From assembly GCA_964397655.1 (NCBI GenBank), contig CAYNKA010000014.1:1-64000 (forward strand): 64,000 nt of DNA, read 5' to 3'. Below, in pieces: positions 33,619 to 41,973 of the stretch (position 1 is its first letter; every line of letters starts with the position of its first letter). The notes beneath the pieces were generated by a model that did not search any database, was not told where the DNA came from, and saw only the letters and a list, made by a program, of their open reading frames with translations. This stretch comes from CAYNKA01 sp964397655. Lineage in GTDB: Bacteria > Spirochaetota > Spirochaetia > DTKZ01. A program made the translations under genes and the position numbers.

Positions 33619-34317
33619 CTACGCGAGCTCCAGGGCGAGCTTTACCATGTCGTCGAACGAGGACTGCCTGTCCTCCGCGGACAACGCGGTGCCGAGCGGG
33701 ATGTTGTCGCTCACCGTGAGGATCGAAAGCGCCTTCACCTTGAACTTCGCGGCGAGCGTGTAGAGGATCGAGGTCTCCATCTCGATCGCGAGGACCCCGT
33801 ATTCGGCCCAGAGCCTCCAGGCGTCCGGCTCGTCGTCGTAGAAGGTGTCGCTCGAGAGGATGTTCCCGGACCTGATCGGCAGCCCCATCCGCTCGGCCGC
33901 CTCGTGGGCCTTGAGGAGCAGCTCGAAATCCGCGGCCGGAGCGTAGTCCATGCCCTTGAACCTGAGCCTGTTCATGCTCGAATTGGTGGAGGCCGTCATC
34001 GCGAGGAGGACGTCGCGGAGATGGATCGTTTCCTGGACCGCTCCGCAGCTTCCGATCCGGACGAGACGGCCGGCTCCGTAGAAGTTGATGAGCTCGTGCA
34101 CGTAGATTCCGTGGGAAGGCATCCCCATCCCGGTTCCCTGGACCGAAACACGCTTGCCTCGGTAGGTCCCCGTATATCCCAGCATGCCCCGCACCTGGTT
34201 GTAACAGAAGGGATTCTCGAGGAATTTTTCCGCCACGAATTTTGCCCGCAGAGGATCTCCCGGGAGAAGGACGATGTCGGCGATGTCGCCCTTTTTGGCT
34301 CCGATGTGGACGCTCAT
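33619..34317 (-). CDS. deoD: Purine-nucleoside phosphorylase DeoD
   Basis: A 232-residue hexameric-type PNP. Signature residues are LLPGDPLRAKFVAE, GMGMPSHGIYVHEL, RIGSCGAVQ and the base-binding SSDTFYDDE, with ETSILYTLAAKFKVKALSI near the C-terminus. It splits purine (deoxy)nucleosides with phosphate to free base and sugar-1-phosphate. Start ATG 34317 follows AAGGAG. First gene of the run deoD, FAD protein, FeS protein. Adenosine deaminase at 57.3 kb belongs to the same salvage pathway. Confidence 0.95.
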   Translation of the reverse strand: MSVHIGAKKGDIADIVLLPGDPLRAKFVAEKFLENPFCYNQVRGMLGYTGTYRGKRVSVQGTGMGMPSHGIYVHELINFYGAGRLVRIGSCGAVQETIHLRDVLLAMTASTNSSMNRLRFKGMDYAPAADFELLLKAHEAAERMGLPIRSGNILSSDTFYDDEPDAWRLWAEYGVLAIEMETSILYTLAAKFKVKALSILTVSDNIPLGTALSAEDRQSSFDDMVKLALELA

Positions 34318-34573
34318 GCTCCGCTCCTTGTTTCGATTTCGCCTCTCAGTATAAGCCCGTCGGTCGGCTTATCTCAATGGCGAAAACGCGCCTTCGTCGC
34401 GGCCTGCCCTTGACTCGGCCTCGATTTCGGCGATATAGAATTTCCGAATAAGGCGAAGATAAAAACACGATCCGGTCGGTAGTCCGGATGTACGGCGCCG
34501 CGATGCCGCACCAGTAACCTTCCCCCAAGGGATGTCCGTTCTTCGCGTCGTGTCCGACAATCGGGGGATTCTC
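34318..34573 (+). promoter_or_regulatory. Leader of yjdF, possible structured RNA
   Basis: Upstream of yjdF lie hairpins ATCCGG...CCGGAT (34470-34489) and CGGC...GCCG (34493-34508). yjdF genes elsewhere are often preceded by the yjdF-motif RNA, but I cannot match the consensus by eye. The span also holds the deoD promoter on the other strand. Confidence 0.3.
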
Positions 34574-34987
34574 ATGAAAACAGTCTTTTCGATCTACTTC
34601 GAAGAGCCGTTCTGGGTAGGCGTGTTCGAGACACGAGCCGACGGCGAACTGACGGTCGGACGGGTAGTCTTCGGGGGCGAGCCATCCGACGCGGAGGTCC
34701 GTGATCTCCTCCTCTACCGATATGCTACGATACCGTTCAGCACGGTGAGCCTTCCGGAGGGCGAAACGCCGCATCCGGTCCACGTCAATCCGAAGAGGAG
34801 ACAACGTCAGGCAGTCAAGGATCAGCGGTACGCCTCGTCGACGAAGGCTCAGGAGGCCCTGAAGGCTGCCTACGAGGCTTCGAAGGCCGACCGCCGGGAC
34901 GAAGCGCGGCGCAGGACGGAGGATGACGAGTTGAGGAAATTCCTTCTCAGGCAGGAAAAGAAAAAAAGGAAAAGGCGTGGGCATTGA
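34574..34987 (+). CDS. yjdF: YjdF-family protein
   Basis: A 137-residue protein: N-terminal beta domain TVFSIYFEEPFWVGVFE, middle VNPKRRQRQAVKDQR and a long Lys/Glu/Arg-rich coiled C-terminus ending KKKRKRRGH, all typical of YjdF (DUF2992). Start at 34574 follows GGGGA; an in-frame start at 34532 is not favoured. The function is unknown; in Firmicutes the gene is often controlled by an RNA that binds aromatic azaheterocycles. It is monocistronic here. Confidence 0.85.
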   Translation: MKTVFSIYFEEPFWVGVFETRADGELTVGRVVFGGEPSDAEVRDLLLYRYATIPFSTVSLPEGETPHPVHVNPKRRQRQAVKDQRYASSTKAQEALKAAYEASKADRRDEARRRTEDDELRKFLLRQEKKKRKRRGH

Positions 34988-35058
34988 ACCGGACCGATTG
35001 TCAAGGCTAGCACGCCGTTCTATCATTCCATGATCGAACAAGGACAAGGAGAAATTCG

Positions 35059-35802
35059 ATGGAATTGAAAGACAAAGTCGCGCTCATAACCGGGGGAGGC
35101 ACGGGCCTCGGACGGGCCGTCGCCCTGAAGCTCGCGAGGGAAGGGATGAACGTCGCGGTCAACTATTCCAAGTCGAAGGCCGAGGCCGATGAAACCGTCG
35201 AGGAGGCGAAAGCCCTCGGAGTGAAAGCCATGGCCTTCAAGGCGGACGTTTCCTCGACGCGGGAGGCGGAAGACCTGGTCGAGGAAACCGCGAAAGCCTT
35301 CGGAAGGCTCGACCTTCTCGTCAACAACGCGGGAACCACCAAATTCGTCCCCTTCAAGGACCTCGACGGCCTTTCCGAGGACGATTGGCTCCGGCTTTTC
35401 AGAATCAATACGATGCCCTCCTTTTTCACCACCCGGGCTGCGGCGAAGATCATGAGGAGGTTCGGGGGCGGCCACATCATCAACACCGTGTCCATCGCCG
35501 GGCTCAGGCCTTCGGGCAGCAGCATCGCCTACGCGGTTTCCAAGGCGGCGCTCATCCACGCGACGAAATGCCTGGCCGTAGCCCTGGCCCCGGACATCAA
35601 GGTGAACGGCGTGGCGCCCGGCGTACTGCTCACCCGATGGGCCGACGGATTCTCCGGCGAGCAGATCGAAACCATGAAGAACAACGCCCTTCTCAAGAAG
35701 ACCGTGGACGTGGAGGAGTGCGCCTCGATGTACGTCGCCCTCGCGAAGAACGACAGCATGACCGGGCAGATCATCGTCGTGGACGCGGGCCAAGTCGTCT
35801 GA
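35059..35802 (+). CDS. Short-chain dehydrogenase/reductase, FabG-like
   Basis: A 247-residue classical SDR. Rossmann motif ITGGGTGLGRAVALKLA, NAG at LVNNAGTT, catalytic Ser in NTVSIAGL, Tyr-Lys in IAYAVSKAALIH and PG at VAPGVLLT. An NADP(H)-preferring loop is suggested by NYSKSKAEAD. It reduces a keto group or oxidises an alcohol; the substrate is unknown. AAGGAG stands nine bases before the ATG. Isolated, with no acyl carrier or fatty acid genes beside it. Confidence 0.88.
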   Translation: MELKDKVALITGGGTGLGRAVALKLAREGMNVAVNYSKSKAEADETVEEAKALGVKAMAFKADVSSTREAEDLVEETAKAFGRLDLLVNNAGTTKFVPFKDLDGLSEDDWLRLFRINTMPSFFTTRAAAKIMRRFGGGHIINTVSIAGLRPSGSSIAYAVSKAALIHATKCLAVALAPDIKVNGVAPGVLLTRWADGFSGEQIETMKNNALLKKTVDVEECASMYVALAKNDSMTGQIIVVDAGQVV

Positions 35803-35860
35803 TCCATCGAAAACGCAGGGATCCCCTTCTCGGCGCCTTTTCCGGAAAATCGAATCCGGC

Positions 35861-36496
35861 CTAGAACTTGAAATTCACGCCCACGCAGGCGGCCACGAGG
35901 TTGAAATCCTTCTCGTCGAAGGTCACGTCGCCGCCCCAGCCCCCGGAACGCGTTTTCCGGAAACCGTTGTACGGAATCGTATAGTCGAGTTCCATCTGGA
36001 GCGACAGCCTTTTCGAAAAGTACAGCTCGATGCCGCCGATGACGTCGCCCATCCGGAGCCCGGCGAGGAGGACATGGTGACGGTAGCCGGCGTACGGCTC
36101 CAGATGATTCCCGAACCGGTAACCGGCGATCAGCCCCGCATTGACGTCCAGAAAAGACCAGTAGTAAAAACCGACTCCGGTCACGAACGAAAGTTGAAAA
36201 GGATTCGAGGGACCGGTCAACCCGTATTTCAAGGCGGCATCCGCTCCGAGCATTCCCGCGTTGACGCCGACCTCGAAGCCGGACGGCAGCCCGAGACGGA
36301 ACGTGCCGGTCACGACGCCGGGAGGATTCTCGACGTCGGATTCCGTCCCGCCGGAGTTCGCGTAATAGAGTCCTCCTCCGTATATGCCGACGGACATCTT
36401 CCCCGGTTCGAGCGGCCTCGGGGAATGCAGGCTCATGGTGGCGCAGGAGAGAAAAAGGGGAAACACGGCGAGCGCGAGCACGACGATCTTCTTCAT
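35861..36496 (-). CDS. Lipoprotein with barrel-like body (211 aa)
   Basis: Starts MKKIVVLALAVFPLFLSCAT, a type II signal peptide with lipobox LFLSC. The mature part alternates glycine and aromatic residues (VGIYGGGLYYANSGG, FVTGVGFYYWSF, LIAGYRFGNHLEPYAGYRHH) and ends FNLVAACVGVNFKF, a pattern of an outer-membrane beta-barrel with a terminal Phe. It may be an outer-membrane surface protein of unknown role. The start has only a weak site. It may be transcribed with the lipoprotein/FecR group upstream, but a terminator (36553-36585) separates them. Confidence 0.7.
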   Translation of the reverse strand: MKKIVVLALAVFPLFLSCATMSLHSPRPLEPGKMSVGIYGGGLYYANSGGTESDVENPPGVVTGTFRLGLPSGFEVGVNAGMLGADAALKYGLTGPSNPFQLSFVTGVGFYYWSFLDVNAGLIAGYRFGNHLEPYAGYRHHVLLAGLRMGDVIGGIELYFSKRLSLQMELDYTIPYNGFRKTRSGGWGGDVTFDEKDFNLVAACVGVNFKF

Positions 36497-36552
36497 GGTC
36501 GACAGTCCGGGTCCATCATACCATGAAACACCGATACAGGCTCGGACTTTCG

Positions 36553-36585
36553 AAAAAAAAACGCCCGGGAGCTTACCCCCGAGCG
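36553..36585 (-). terminator. Strong terminator after the 143-aa lipoprotein gene
   Basis: On the minus strand CGCTCGGG...CCCGGGCG, 8 bp stem with one G-U pair, followed by a run of nine T. It ends the operon that starts with the cyclic-nucleotide-binding gene. Confidence 0.85.
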
Positions 36586-36607
36586 CCTTTCGTATCGTGG
36601 ATCGCGT

Positions 36608-37039
36608 TCAACGAATCATCCTGCTGCTCACGAAGGTCGTGCCATCAATCTGGAGGCTCTGGATCATGTAGTCGCCGTCATCCTCGGCCATGGTGAAGAC
36701 GACGTTGGCGCCGCTCGGGTAACTGATAGCGCTGGTCACCTTCGTCGTAGCCTGGTTCCCTACCACGGTCAGAGCCCCGAACGTATAGATCTCGCCCGCG
36801 GGAAACGCCCCGCCGGGAGCGCTCCAAAAGGTCGCAGGTTTTATGGAGTTGTACATGTTCGTCAGGCTCGGGTGGAAGTGCGTGTAGAGATTCGCGTAGT
36901 TACCCGCCTTCACGTCGGCGGTGAAGCCGTTGACCTGGTCCTCGATGGACGTGCCCTGGTTCAGGTTACAGGTAAAGAAGGCCGAGGCGACGAGAGCCGC
37001 GGCAGCGGCGAAAACGATTATCTTCAGGATTCGTTTCAT
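36608..37039 (-). CDS. Hypothetical lipoprotein (143 aa)
   Basis: Starts MKRILKIIVFAAAAALVASA at 37039 behind GGAGG; lipobox FFTC then NLNQGTS. The mature part (VNGFTADVKAGNYANLYTHF, HPSLTNMYNSIK, then a strand-rich half with ALTVVGNQATTKVTSAISY) resembles NTF2-like or DUF4878-type lipoproteins, which often bind small ligands, but the assignment is weak. It lies 17 bases behind the FecR gene, last of the operon. Confidence 0.7.
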   Translation of the reverse strand: MKRILKIIVFAAAAALVASAFFTCNLNQGTSIEDQVNGFTADVKAGNYANLYTHFHPSLTNMYNSIKPATFWSAPGGAFPAGEIYTFGALTVVGNQATTKVTSAISYPSGANVVFTMAEDDGDYMIQSLQIDGTTFVSSRMIR

Positions 37040-37055
37040 GTTTTCCTCCGATGGT

Positions 37056-38075
37056 TCATATGTCCGCCTCCACGAGATGCGGAACGACGGCATCCTCGTA
37101 ATTCTTCCTCACGGAATGGTAGAGGCTCATGAACTCCCGATACTCGGGAGCGTCCTGCTTCAGAATATACCGGCTTTTCATCTGGACGTACATGCCGCCG
37201 AGCACGTACCTGCGCATGGAGAGATAGGAGAGCGCGTAGTGCCTCATGTTGAGGAAGAGCGTCCGCCGCTTCTCCCCGATTCCCGTGAGGAGCTCGGACC
37301 GGAGTCCGGCGGCCTTCGCGTCGTCCTTCGCCTCCACCGCCTTCTTGAGTTCCTCGTACACACGCGCACTCTCTTTGTCCGCCTCGGCGAGGGGCTTCAG
37401 TACGGCGCGGAGGTCTTCGCGGAAACGGGCGAGCTGCGTCTCGACGTCCTTCAGCCTCCCTACGGGATCGGCGAGGAAGGCTTCCTCCCTGCCCTTGTTC
37501 CAGGCGCTGAAATCCTGGTGCCTGCCGAGCCAGGTGAACTTCTCTCCGGGCGTCCGCCCCGGCTTCACCTCCACGGCCTCGTTCACGCCGAGTTCGACCG
37601 CCTTGCCTTGGGAGGAAACCTCGACAGCGCCCTTTTCCACCACGAGGAGGGCCGAGCCGTCCATGCCCGCGTACACGGTGAGCTCGGTCCCGCGCACGCC
37701 GGCCACGTAGCTGTTGGTCCTGATCGAAGGACCCCTGCCCGAGAACTTGTTGAGCCGGTAGGACACCGCCCCCACCGCGGTGGACAGCACGGTCTGCTTC
37801 TCGCCCTCGACCTCCACCTCGCCGATGGTGAACACCGTGTTCGGCTTCACCGAGATCGTACTCTTGTTCGAGAGCTCGAGGTCGGCCCTGCCGTCTTCCT
37901 TCGTGATGACCGACTCCCCGACCTTGAGGTCGGTGCCGATGTCGAGTTCGACGATGCCTCCCGAGAGTTTCCTCGTCGACGCGTCCCCTTCCACGTACAC
38001 GGTCGTCGCGTTCTGTGCCGCGGCGGCCGCCGAGATCGCCGCCGCCGCGACGACGACGAAAAACGCCTTTTTCAT
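37056..38075 (-). CDS. FecR-domain exported protein
   Basis: A 339-residue protein with a signal peptide (MKKAFFVVVAAAAISAAAAA). The FecR beta domain spans about 55-160: GESVITKEDGRADLELSNKS, TISVKPNTVFTIG, VGAVSYRLNKFSGRGPSIRT and AGVRGTELTV. The remaining 170 residues are helical with a charged middle (EELKKAVEAKDDAKAAG). In spirochaetes FecR proteins of this kind are periplasmic and unconnected to iron citrate transport, so the role is unclear. ATG overlaps the stop of the preceding lipoprotein gene by four bases. Confidence 0.85.
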   Translation of the reverse strand: MKKAFFVVVAAAAISAAAAAQNATTVYVEGDASTRKLSGGIVELDIGTDLKVGESVITKEDGRADLELSNKSTISVKPNTVFTIGEVEVEGEKQTVLSTAVGAVSYRLNKFSGRGPSIRTNSYVAGVRGTELTVYAGMDGSALLVVEKGAVEVSSQGKAVELGVNEAVEVKPGRTPGEKFTWLGRHQDFSAWNKGREEAFLADPVGRLKDVETQLARFREDLRAVLKPLAEADKESARVYEELKKAVEAKDDAKAAGLRSELLTGIGEKRRTLFLNMRHYALSYLSMRRYVLGGMYVQMKSRYILKQDAPEYREFMSLYHSVRKNYEDAVVPHLVEADI

Positions 38076-38530
38076 TTCACCGGCCCCCTCAAGCCCCTGA
38101 TTTTAGGATAGCCGCCGACCTCCTTGCCGAGCAGGAGGTAAAAGACTCCTCCGTCAGCGGCGAGCTTCACCATCGACGTGTCCCTGTCGAGGTATTTGGC
38201 GAAAAAGGTCTTGACGTCCATGGAATCATCGAAGATCTTGTACGAGTCCGCGGCGGGCCTGACGATCTCGAGGACCTTCGCATTCTTCATGACGAATCCG
38301 GCGGCCTTGAAGTTGTCCCAGAGCGAGTTCAGGTCTTTCTGCAACAGCACGATCTCGCCGTCGAACAGAAAGGGGGTCTCGGCGAGGCCCTTCACCTCGT
38401 TCACGCCGCCCTTGTTGATGAGATCCACGAGCCTCTGGATCCTGTCCTCCCGCTGAACGTAGGGCCCCGTGGCGCAGGACAGAACGAGCAGCACCAAAGC
38501 CGCGGCGGCTCCCGGTTTCATGATTTTCAA
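38072..38530 (-). CDS. Hypothetical lipoprotein (152 aa)
   Basis: Lipobox LVLSC at residues 15-19 after a hydrophobic stretch. Residues 25-150 form an alpha/beta domain (EDRIQRLVDLINKGGVNEVK, PFLFDGEIVLLQKDLNSLWD) with no known motif; the conserved-looking GPYVQREDRIQ may be functional. AAGGAG lies eight bases before the TTG at 38530, which is therefore preferred over the ATG at 38521. It is 14 bases after the cyclic-nucleotide-binding gene and overlaps fecR. Confidence 0.7.
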   Translation of the reverse strand: MKIMKPGAAAALVLLVLSCATGPYVQREDRIQRLVDLINKGGVNEVKGLAETPFLFDGEIVLLQKDLNSLWDNFKAAGFVMKNAKVLEIVRPAADSYKIFDDSMDVKTFFAKYLDRDTSMVKLAADGGVFYLLLGKEVGGYPKIRGLRGPVK

Positions 38531-38544
38531 GGTTCTCTCCTTCG

Positions 38545-39060
38545 CTATTGTTCGACGATTCCCCGGATGATGTCGTCGATGTCGTCCTGTTCTATGTCGA
38601 ATTTCCTCTCGTAAGCGAGTTCCTGATTCGCGGTCCTGAGCTTCTTGAGCAGGCTGTAGATCACGATCATGAGGAACTTGATGCCCGCGCTCGGATTCTT
38701 CTTGATGAAGCCGAGAAAGGTGTCCCGGTGCACTTTCACGACCGACGTATTTTCGGCGGCTTCCACGTTCGCCGTCCGTTTCACCTTGGCGAATATACCC
38801 GCTTCGCCGAAGAATTCCCCCTCGCCGATCGTGCAGATGTAGACGTCCTTGTCTTCCTTGACCGACACGTTGACGCTTCCCGAAACGACGATGAAGAAAT
38901 CCGGACTGTATTCCCCCTCCTGTATGACGGTCGTCGGAGCGGCGTAAACCTGGTACGAGCTTTCCTTGATCAGGCCGAGGAGGTCCGCCGGGAGAAAATA
39001 TCGAAAAAGCGGCGTCGCGTGAAGCTTAGTATAGACTTCTTGTGCTTGTTCGTCTTTCAT
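38545..39060 (-). CDS. Cyclic-nucleotide-binding-domain protein without HTH
   Basis: A 171-residue protein: CNB domain at about 18-135, with TVIQEGEYSPDFFIVVSGSV, GEGEFFGEAGIFAKVKRTAN and VHRDTFLGFIKK. The phosphate-binding cassette is GEAGIFAKVKRTA, near the cAMP-type FGE-(A/L)-R-T pattern. The C-terminus is helical (SLLKKLRTANQELAYERK) with no helix-turn-helix, so it is a ligand-binding regulator or scaffold rather than a transcription factor. GAAGGAG precedes the ATG. First gene of an operon with two lipoproteins and FecR. Confidence 0.88.
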   Translation of the reverse strand: MKDEQAQEVYTKLHATPLFRYFLPADLLGLIKESSYQVYAAPTTVIQEGEYSPDFFIVVSGSVNVSVKEDKDVYICTIGEGEFFGEAGIFAKVKRTANVEAAENTSVVKVHRDTFLGFIKKNPSAGIKFLMIVIYSLLKKLRTANQELAYERKFDIEQDDIDDIIRGIVEQ

Positions 39061-39271
39061 GTTCGCTCCTTCAACATAAGTTTAACTTCTTTTCGTGAGA
39101 TTTCAAATGCCAGAGGGAATCTTTCCGCCTCTCTTTCCGGAAGAGATTCGCTTCCTTGAAAATCATCGTAAAAGTGATACACTTTTTACCAATAGTAATT
39201 TAAAAACGCCTATATCTTACATCGTGCTTCTACATCGCGGGCAAAAATTACCTCATAGGGAGGCAACGTCC

Positions 39272-40960
39272 GTGAAATCAATAAACGTCTTGAGCATACG
39301 GGCTTTTACCGTAGTGTGTGCCGCGGTTTTCGTTTCCTGCACAGGCCTGGGCTCGAACGGAAGCGATAAAGACCAACCCGACGATACATCGCAGGCAGCG
39401 ACTTATTCCATAACCTATAACGGGAACGGGGCTACGGCCGGAAGCGTACCTCAGGACTCCGTGGCTTACAAAGCCGGTCAGACCGTGACCGTATTCGCGA
39501 ACATAGGGAACCTTGTAAAAACAGGAAGCACGTTCACGGGCTGGAACACGAAGGCCGACGCCTCGGGCACGACCTACGGACCCAACTCGACCTTCTCCAT
39601 GCCGGAACGGAATATCACGCTCTACGCGCGCTGGACGACAAACCCGACCTATACCGTCACCTACAACGACAACGGCTCGACCTCCGGCAGCGTCCCTGTC
39701 GACACGACGGGCTACGAGGTCGGCCAGACCGTAACCGTTTCCGGAAACACGGGCAACCTCGCGAAGACGGACTGTACGTTCGCCGGCTGGAACACCCAGG
39801 CGGGAGGCGACGGGACCGACTACGCTCCGGGAAAAACCTTCTCCATGGGAAGCTCGAACGTGACGCTCTACGCCAAATGGGGGACGCCGGGAGGCCTCGA
39901 TTCCTTCTTCGATCCGGGAGAAGGAGCGAACGACACCATCCGGTATCTTGCGATCCAGAGCGACGGTAAGATTCTCATCGGCGGTAATTTCACCGCCTAC
40001 AACGGAACGGCCCGACACCGTCTTGCGCGACTCAACTCGGACGGGTCCCTCGACACGAGCTTCGACCCGGGCGCGGGAGCGGACAGTACGATCCAAACCT
40101 TGGCGATCCAAAGCGACGGCAAGATCGTGATCGGCGGAGATTTCACGACCTACAACGGAACAACGAGAAACCGCATCGCGCGCGTCAACGCGGACGGTTC
40201 CCTCGACACGAGCTTCGACCCGGGCACGGGAGCTGACAGTACGATCCAAACCTTGGCGATCCAAGGCGACGGGCAGATCATGATCGGCGGGGATTTCACG
40301 ACCTACAACGGAACGACGAGGACCCGCATCGCACGTATCGCGGCCGACGGGTCCCTCGGATCGGGATTCGATCCGGGTTCCGGTGCGGACGCCAAAATCT
40401 ACACACTCTCACTTCAGAGCGACGGTGCGATTCTCATCAGCGGCAACTTTTACAATTACAACACGACCTCGAGAATGTATATAGCCCGCGTCGCAACCAA
40501 CGGTGCTCTCGACACAACCTTCGATCCCGGCACGGGAGCGAGTGGAACGGTCATGTTCCTGAAACAGATGAGCGGGGGAGAGGTCATGGCCGTAGGTGGC
40601 TTCACTAATTACAACGGAACGGCCCGCCGCTGCATCGCACGCATCAATGCCGACGGCACCCTCGACACGACCTTTAATCCCGGTTCGGGAACGGACTCGA
40701 TGATTAATACGCTCACCGTTCAAGCCGACGCAAAAATCTTGATCGGAGGGCAAAACACCACCTACAACGGAACCTCGAGATACCATATCGCCCGCGTAAA
40801 CACGGACGGATCCCTCGATACGGGCTTCGATCCGGGGACGGGAACGGACTACGAAGTGAATGTCATAGCCCTGCAGAGCGATGGTAAAATCATCATAGGA
40901 GGGGTCTTCACGACGTACAACGGGACCTCGAGAAACCGCCTTGCGCGGATCTTCCCGTAA
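39272..40960 (+). CDS. Lipoprotein with two InlB-type and seven delta-60 repeats
   Basis: A 562-residue surface lipoprotein. The signal peptide ends in VFVSC (residues 20-24), then a short acidic linker. Two Listeria-Bacteroides (InlB B) repeats follow at about 42-125 and 125-208, each with YNGNG/YNDNG, a central GW/AGW and a closing LYARW/LYAKW. Then seven delta-60 repeats of about 51 residues (210-562): consensus LDTSFDPGTGADS, then LAIQSDGKILIGG.FTTYNGT, then R.RIARVNADG. It is likely an adhesive or ligand-binding surface protein with a beta-propeller. GGAGG lies eight bases before the GTG at 39272. An alternative is a longer frame from 39095, lacking a site. Confidence 0.85.
   Translation: MKSINVLSIRAFTVVCAAVFVSCTGLGSNGSDKDQPDDTSQAATYSITYNGNGATAGSVPQDSVAYKAGQTVTVFANIGNLVKTGSTFTGWNTKADASGTTYGPNSTFSMPERNITLYARWTTNPTYTVTYNDNGSTSGSVPVDTTGYEVGQTVTVSGNTGNLAKTDCTFAGWNTQAGGDGTDYAPGKTFSMGSSNVTLYAKWGTPGGLDSFFDPGEGANDTIRYLAIQSDGKILIGGNFTAYNGTARHRLARLNSDGSLDTSFDPGAGADSTIQTLAIQSDGKIVIGGDFTTYNGTTRNRIARVNADGSLDTSFDPGTGADSTIQTLAIQGDGQIMIGGDFTTYNGTTRTRIARIAADGSLGSGFDPGSGADAKIYTLSLQSDGAILISGNFYNYNTTSRMYIARVATNGALDTTFDPGTGASGTVMFLKQMSGGEVMAVGGFTNYNGTARRCIARINADGTLDTTFNPGSGTDSMINTLTVQADAKILIGGQNTTYNGTSRYHIARVNTDGSLDTGFDPGTGTDYEVNVIALQSDGKIIIGGVFTTYNGTSRNRLARIFP
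39898..40957 (+). repeat. Seven 153-base repeats coding for delta-60 units
   Basis: Repeat units of about 153 bases; units 2 and 3 are nearly identical over GACAGTACGATCCAAACC and the following stretch, so expansion or gene conversion is recent. The other units have drifted. Confidence 0.85.
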
Positions 40961-41062
40961 AGGGTAAGGGGAATCTTCGCGCCGGGGCATTTCCTTCCCC
41001 TGCCTCGCTTCCCCAGGGCGTGGGGTTCGTGCTATCCTCACGCTCACAACGCGAGGATAACA

Positions 41063-41962
41063 ATGTCGTCAACCCACATCGGAGAACTCGTCGCCCTGGC
41101 AACGGCCTTCTGCTGGACCGCGACGGCCTTCTTTTTCGAATACGGGGTCAAGCGGATCGGGACCCTTTCCCTCAACCTCATCAGGCTCTCCATGGCCTTC
41201 GTCTTTTTGTGCCTCTACTCCCTCGCCTTCAGGGGGATGCTTCTTCCCTTCGATGCGACTCCCGAGACCTGGTTCTGGCTGATCCTCTCGGGACTCGTCG
41301 GCTTCGTCTTGGGAGACATCTTCCTGTTCAGGTCCTACATCGACATCGGAGCGAGGATCGCGAACACGATCTACGCCTCCGTCCCTCCCATGACGGCCCT
41401 GGTCGGGTTTTTCCTCCTCGGCGAGACGCTGGGCGTTCAGGAAATGGCAGGCATGGCCATTACGCTCGGCGGCCTGGCCTTGGTGTTGACGAAGAAGGGC
41501 GAAAAATCCGGCACCCTGCAGTTCTCGCACCCGGTGAGGGGTGTCCTCTACGCCTTCCTCGGAGCGGTCGGGCAGGCCGGCGGCCTCGTCCTGAGCAAGT
41601 ACGGGGCCCCGTCCTACAACGCCTTTTCCGCAACGCAGATCCGCTGCATCGCAGGCCTCGTCGGATTCGCGGCGATCAACCTCGCCATGAGGAGGGCCGG
41701 CAAAGTCGCTTCGGCGTTCAGGGAACGCAAGGCGATCGGCATGATCTTCCTGGGAGCGTTCTTCGGCCCCTTTCTCGGCGTATCCTTCGGTCTCTACGCG
41801 ATCCAGCACACGGCCACGGGCATAGCTTCGACCATCATGGCCCTCGTGCCGGTGATCATCATCGCGCCCTCGTACTTCATCTTCCGGGAAAAGGTCACTC
41901 TGCGGGAAATCATCGGCGCCGTGGTCGCGGTCGCGGGTACCGTCGTGCTCTTCCTGCGGTAG
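41063..41962 (+). CDS. EamA-family (DMT) transporter
   Basis: A 299-residue inner-membrane protein with ten hydrophobic segments arranged as two EamA repeats. Typical stretches are LVALATAFCWTATAFFFEYG, ASVPPMTALVGFFLLGETLG and the second repeat ending TIMALVPVIIIAPSYFIFRE. Members export amino acids, nucleotides or other small metabolites; substrate unknown. GAGGAT lies before the ATG. It is convergent with the VWA gene, 12 bases apart. Confidence 0.9.
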   Translation: MSSTHIGELVALATAFCWTATAFFFEYGVKRIGTLSLNLIRLSMAFVFLCLYSLAFRGMLLPFDATPETWFWLILSGLVGFVLGDIFLFRSYIDIGARIANTIYASVPPMTALVGFFLLGETLGVQEMAGMAITLGGLALVLTKKGEKSGTLQFSHPVRGVLYAFLGAVGQAGGLVLSKYGAPSYNAFSATQIRCIAGLVGFAAINLAMRRAGKVASAFRERKAIGMIFLGAFFGPFLGVSFGLYAIQHTATGIASTIMALVPVIIIAPSYFIFREKVTLREIIGAVVAVAGTVVLFLR

Positions 41963-41973
41963 GCTCCGGAGCC

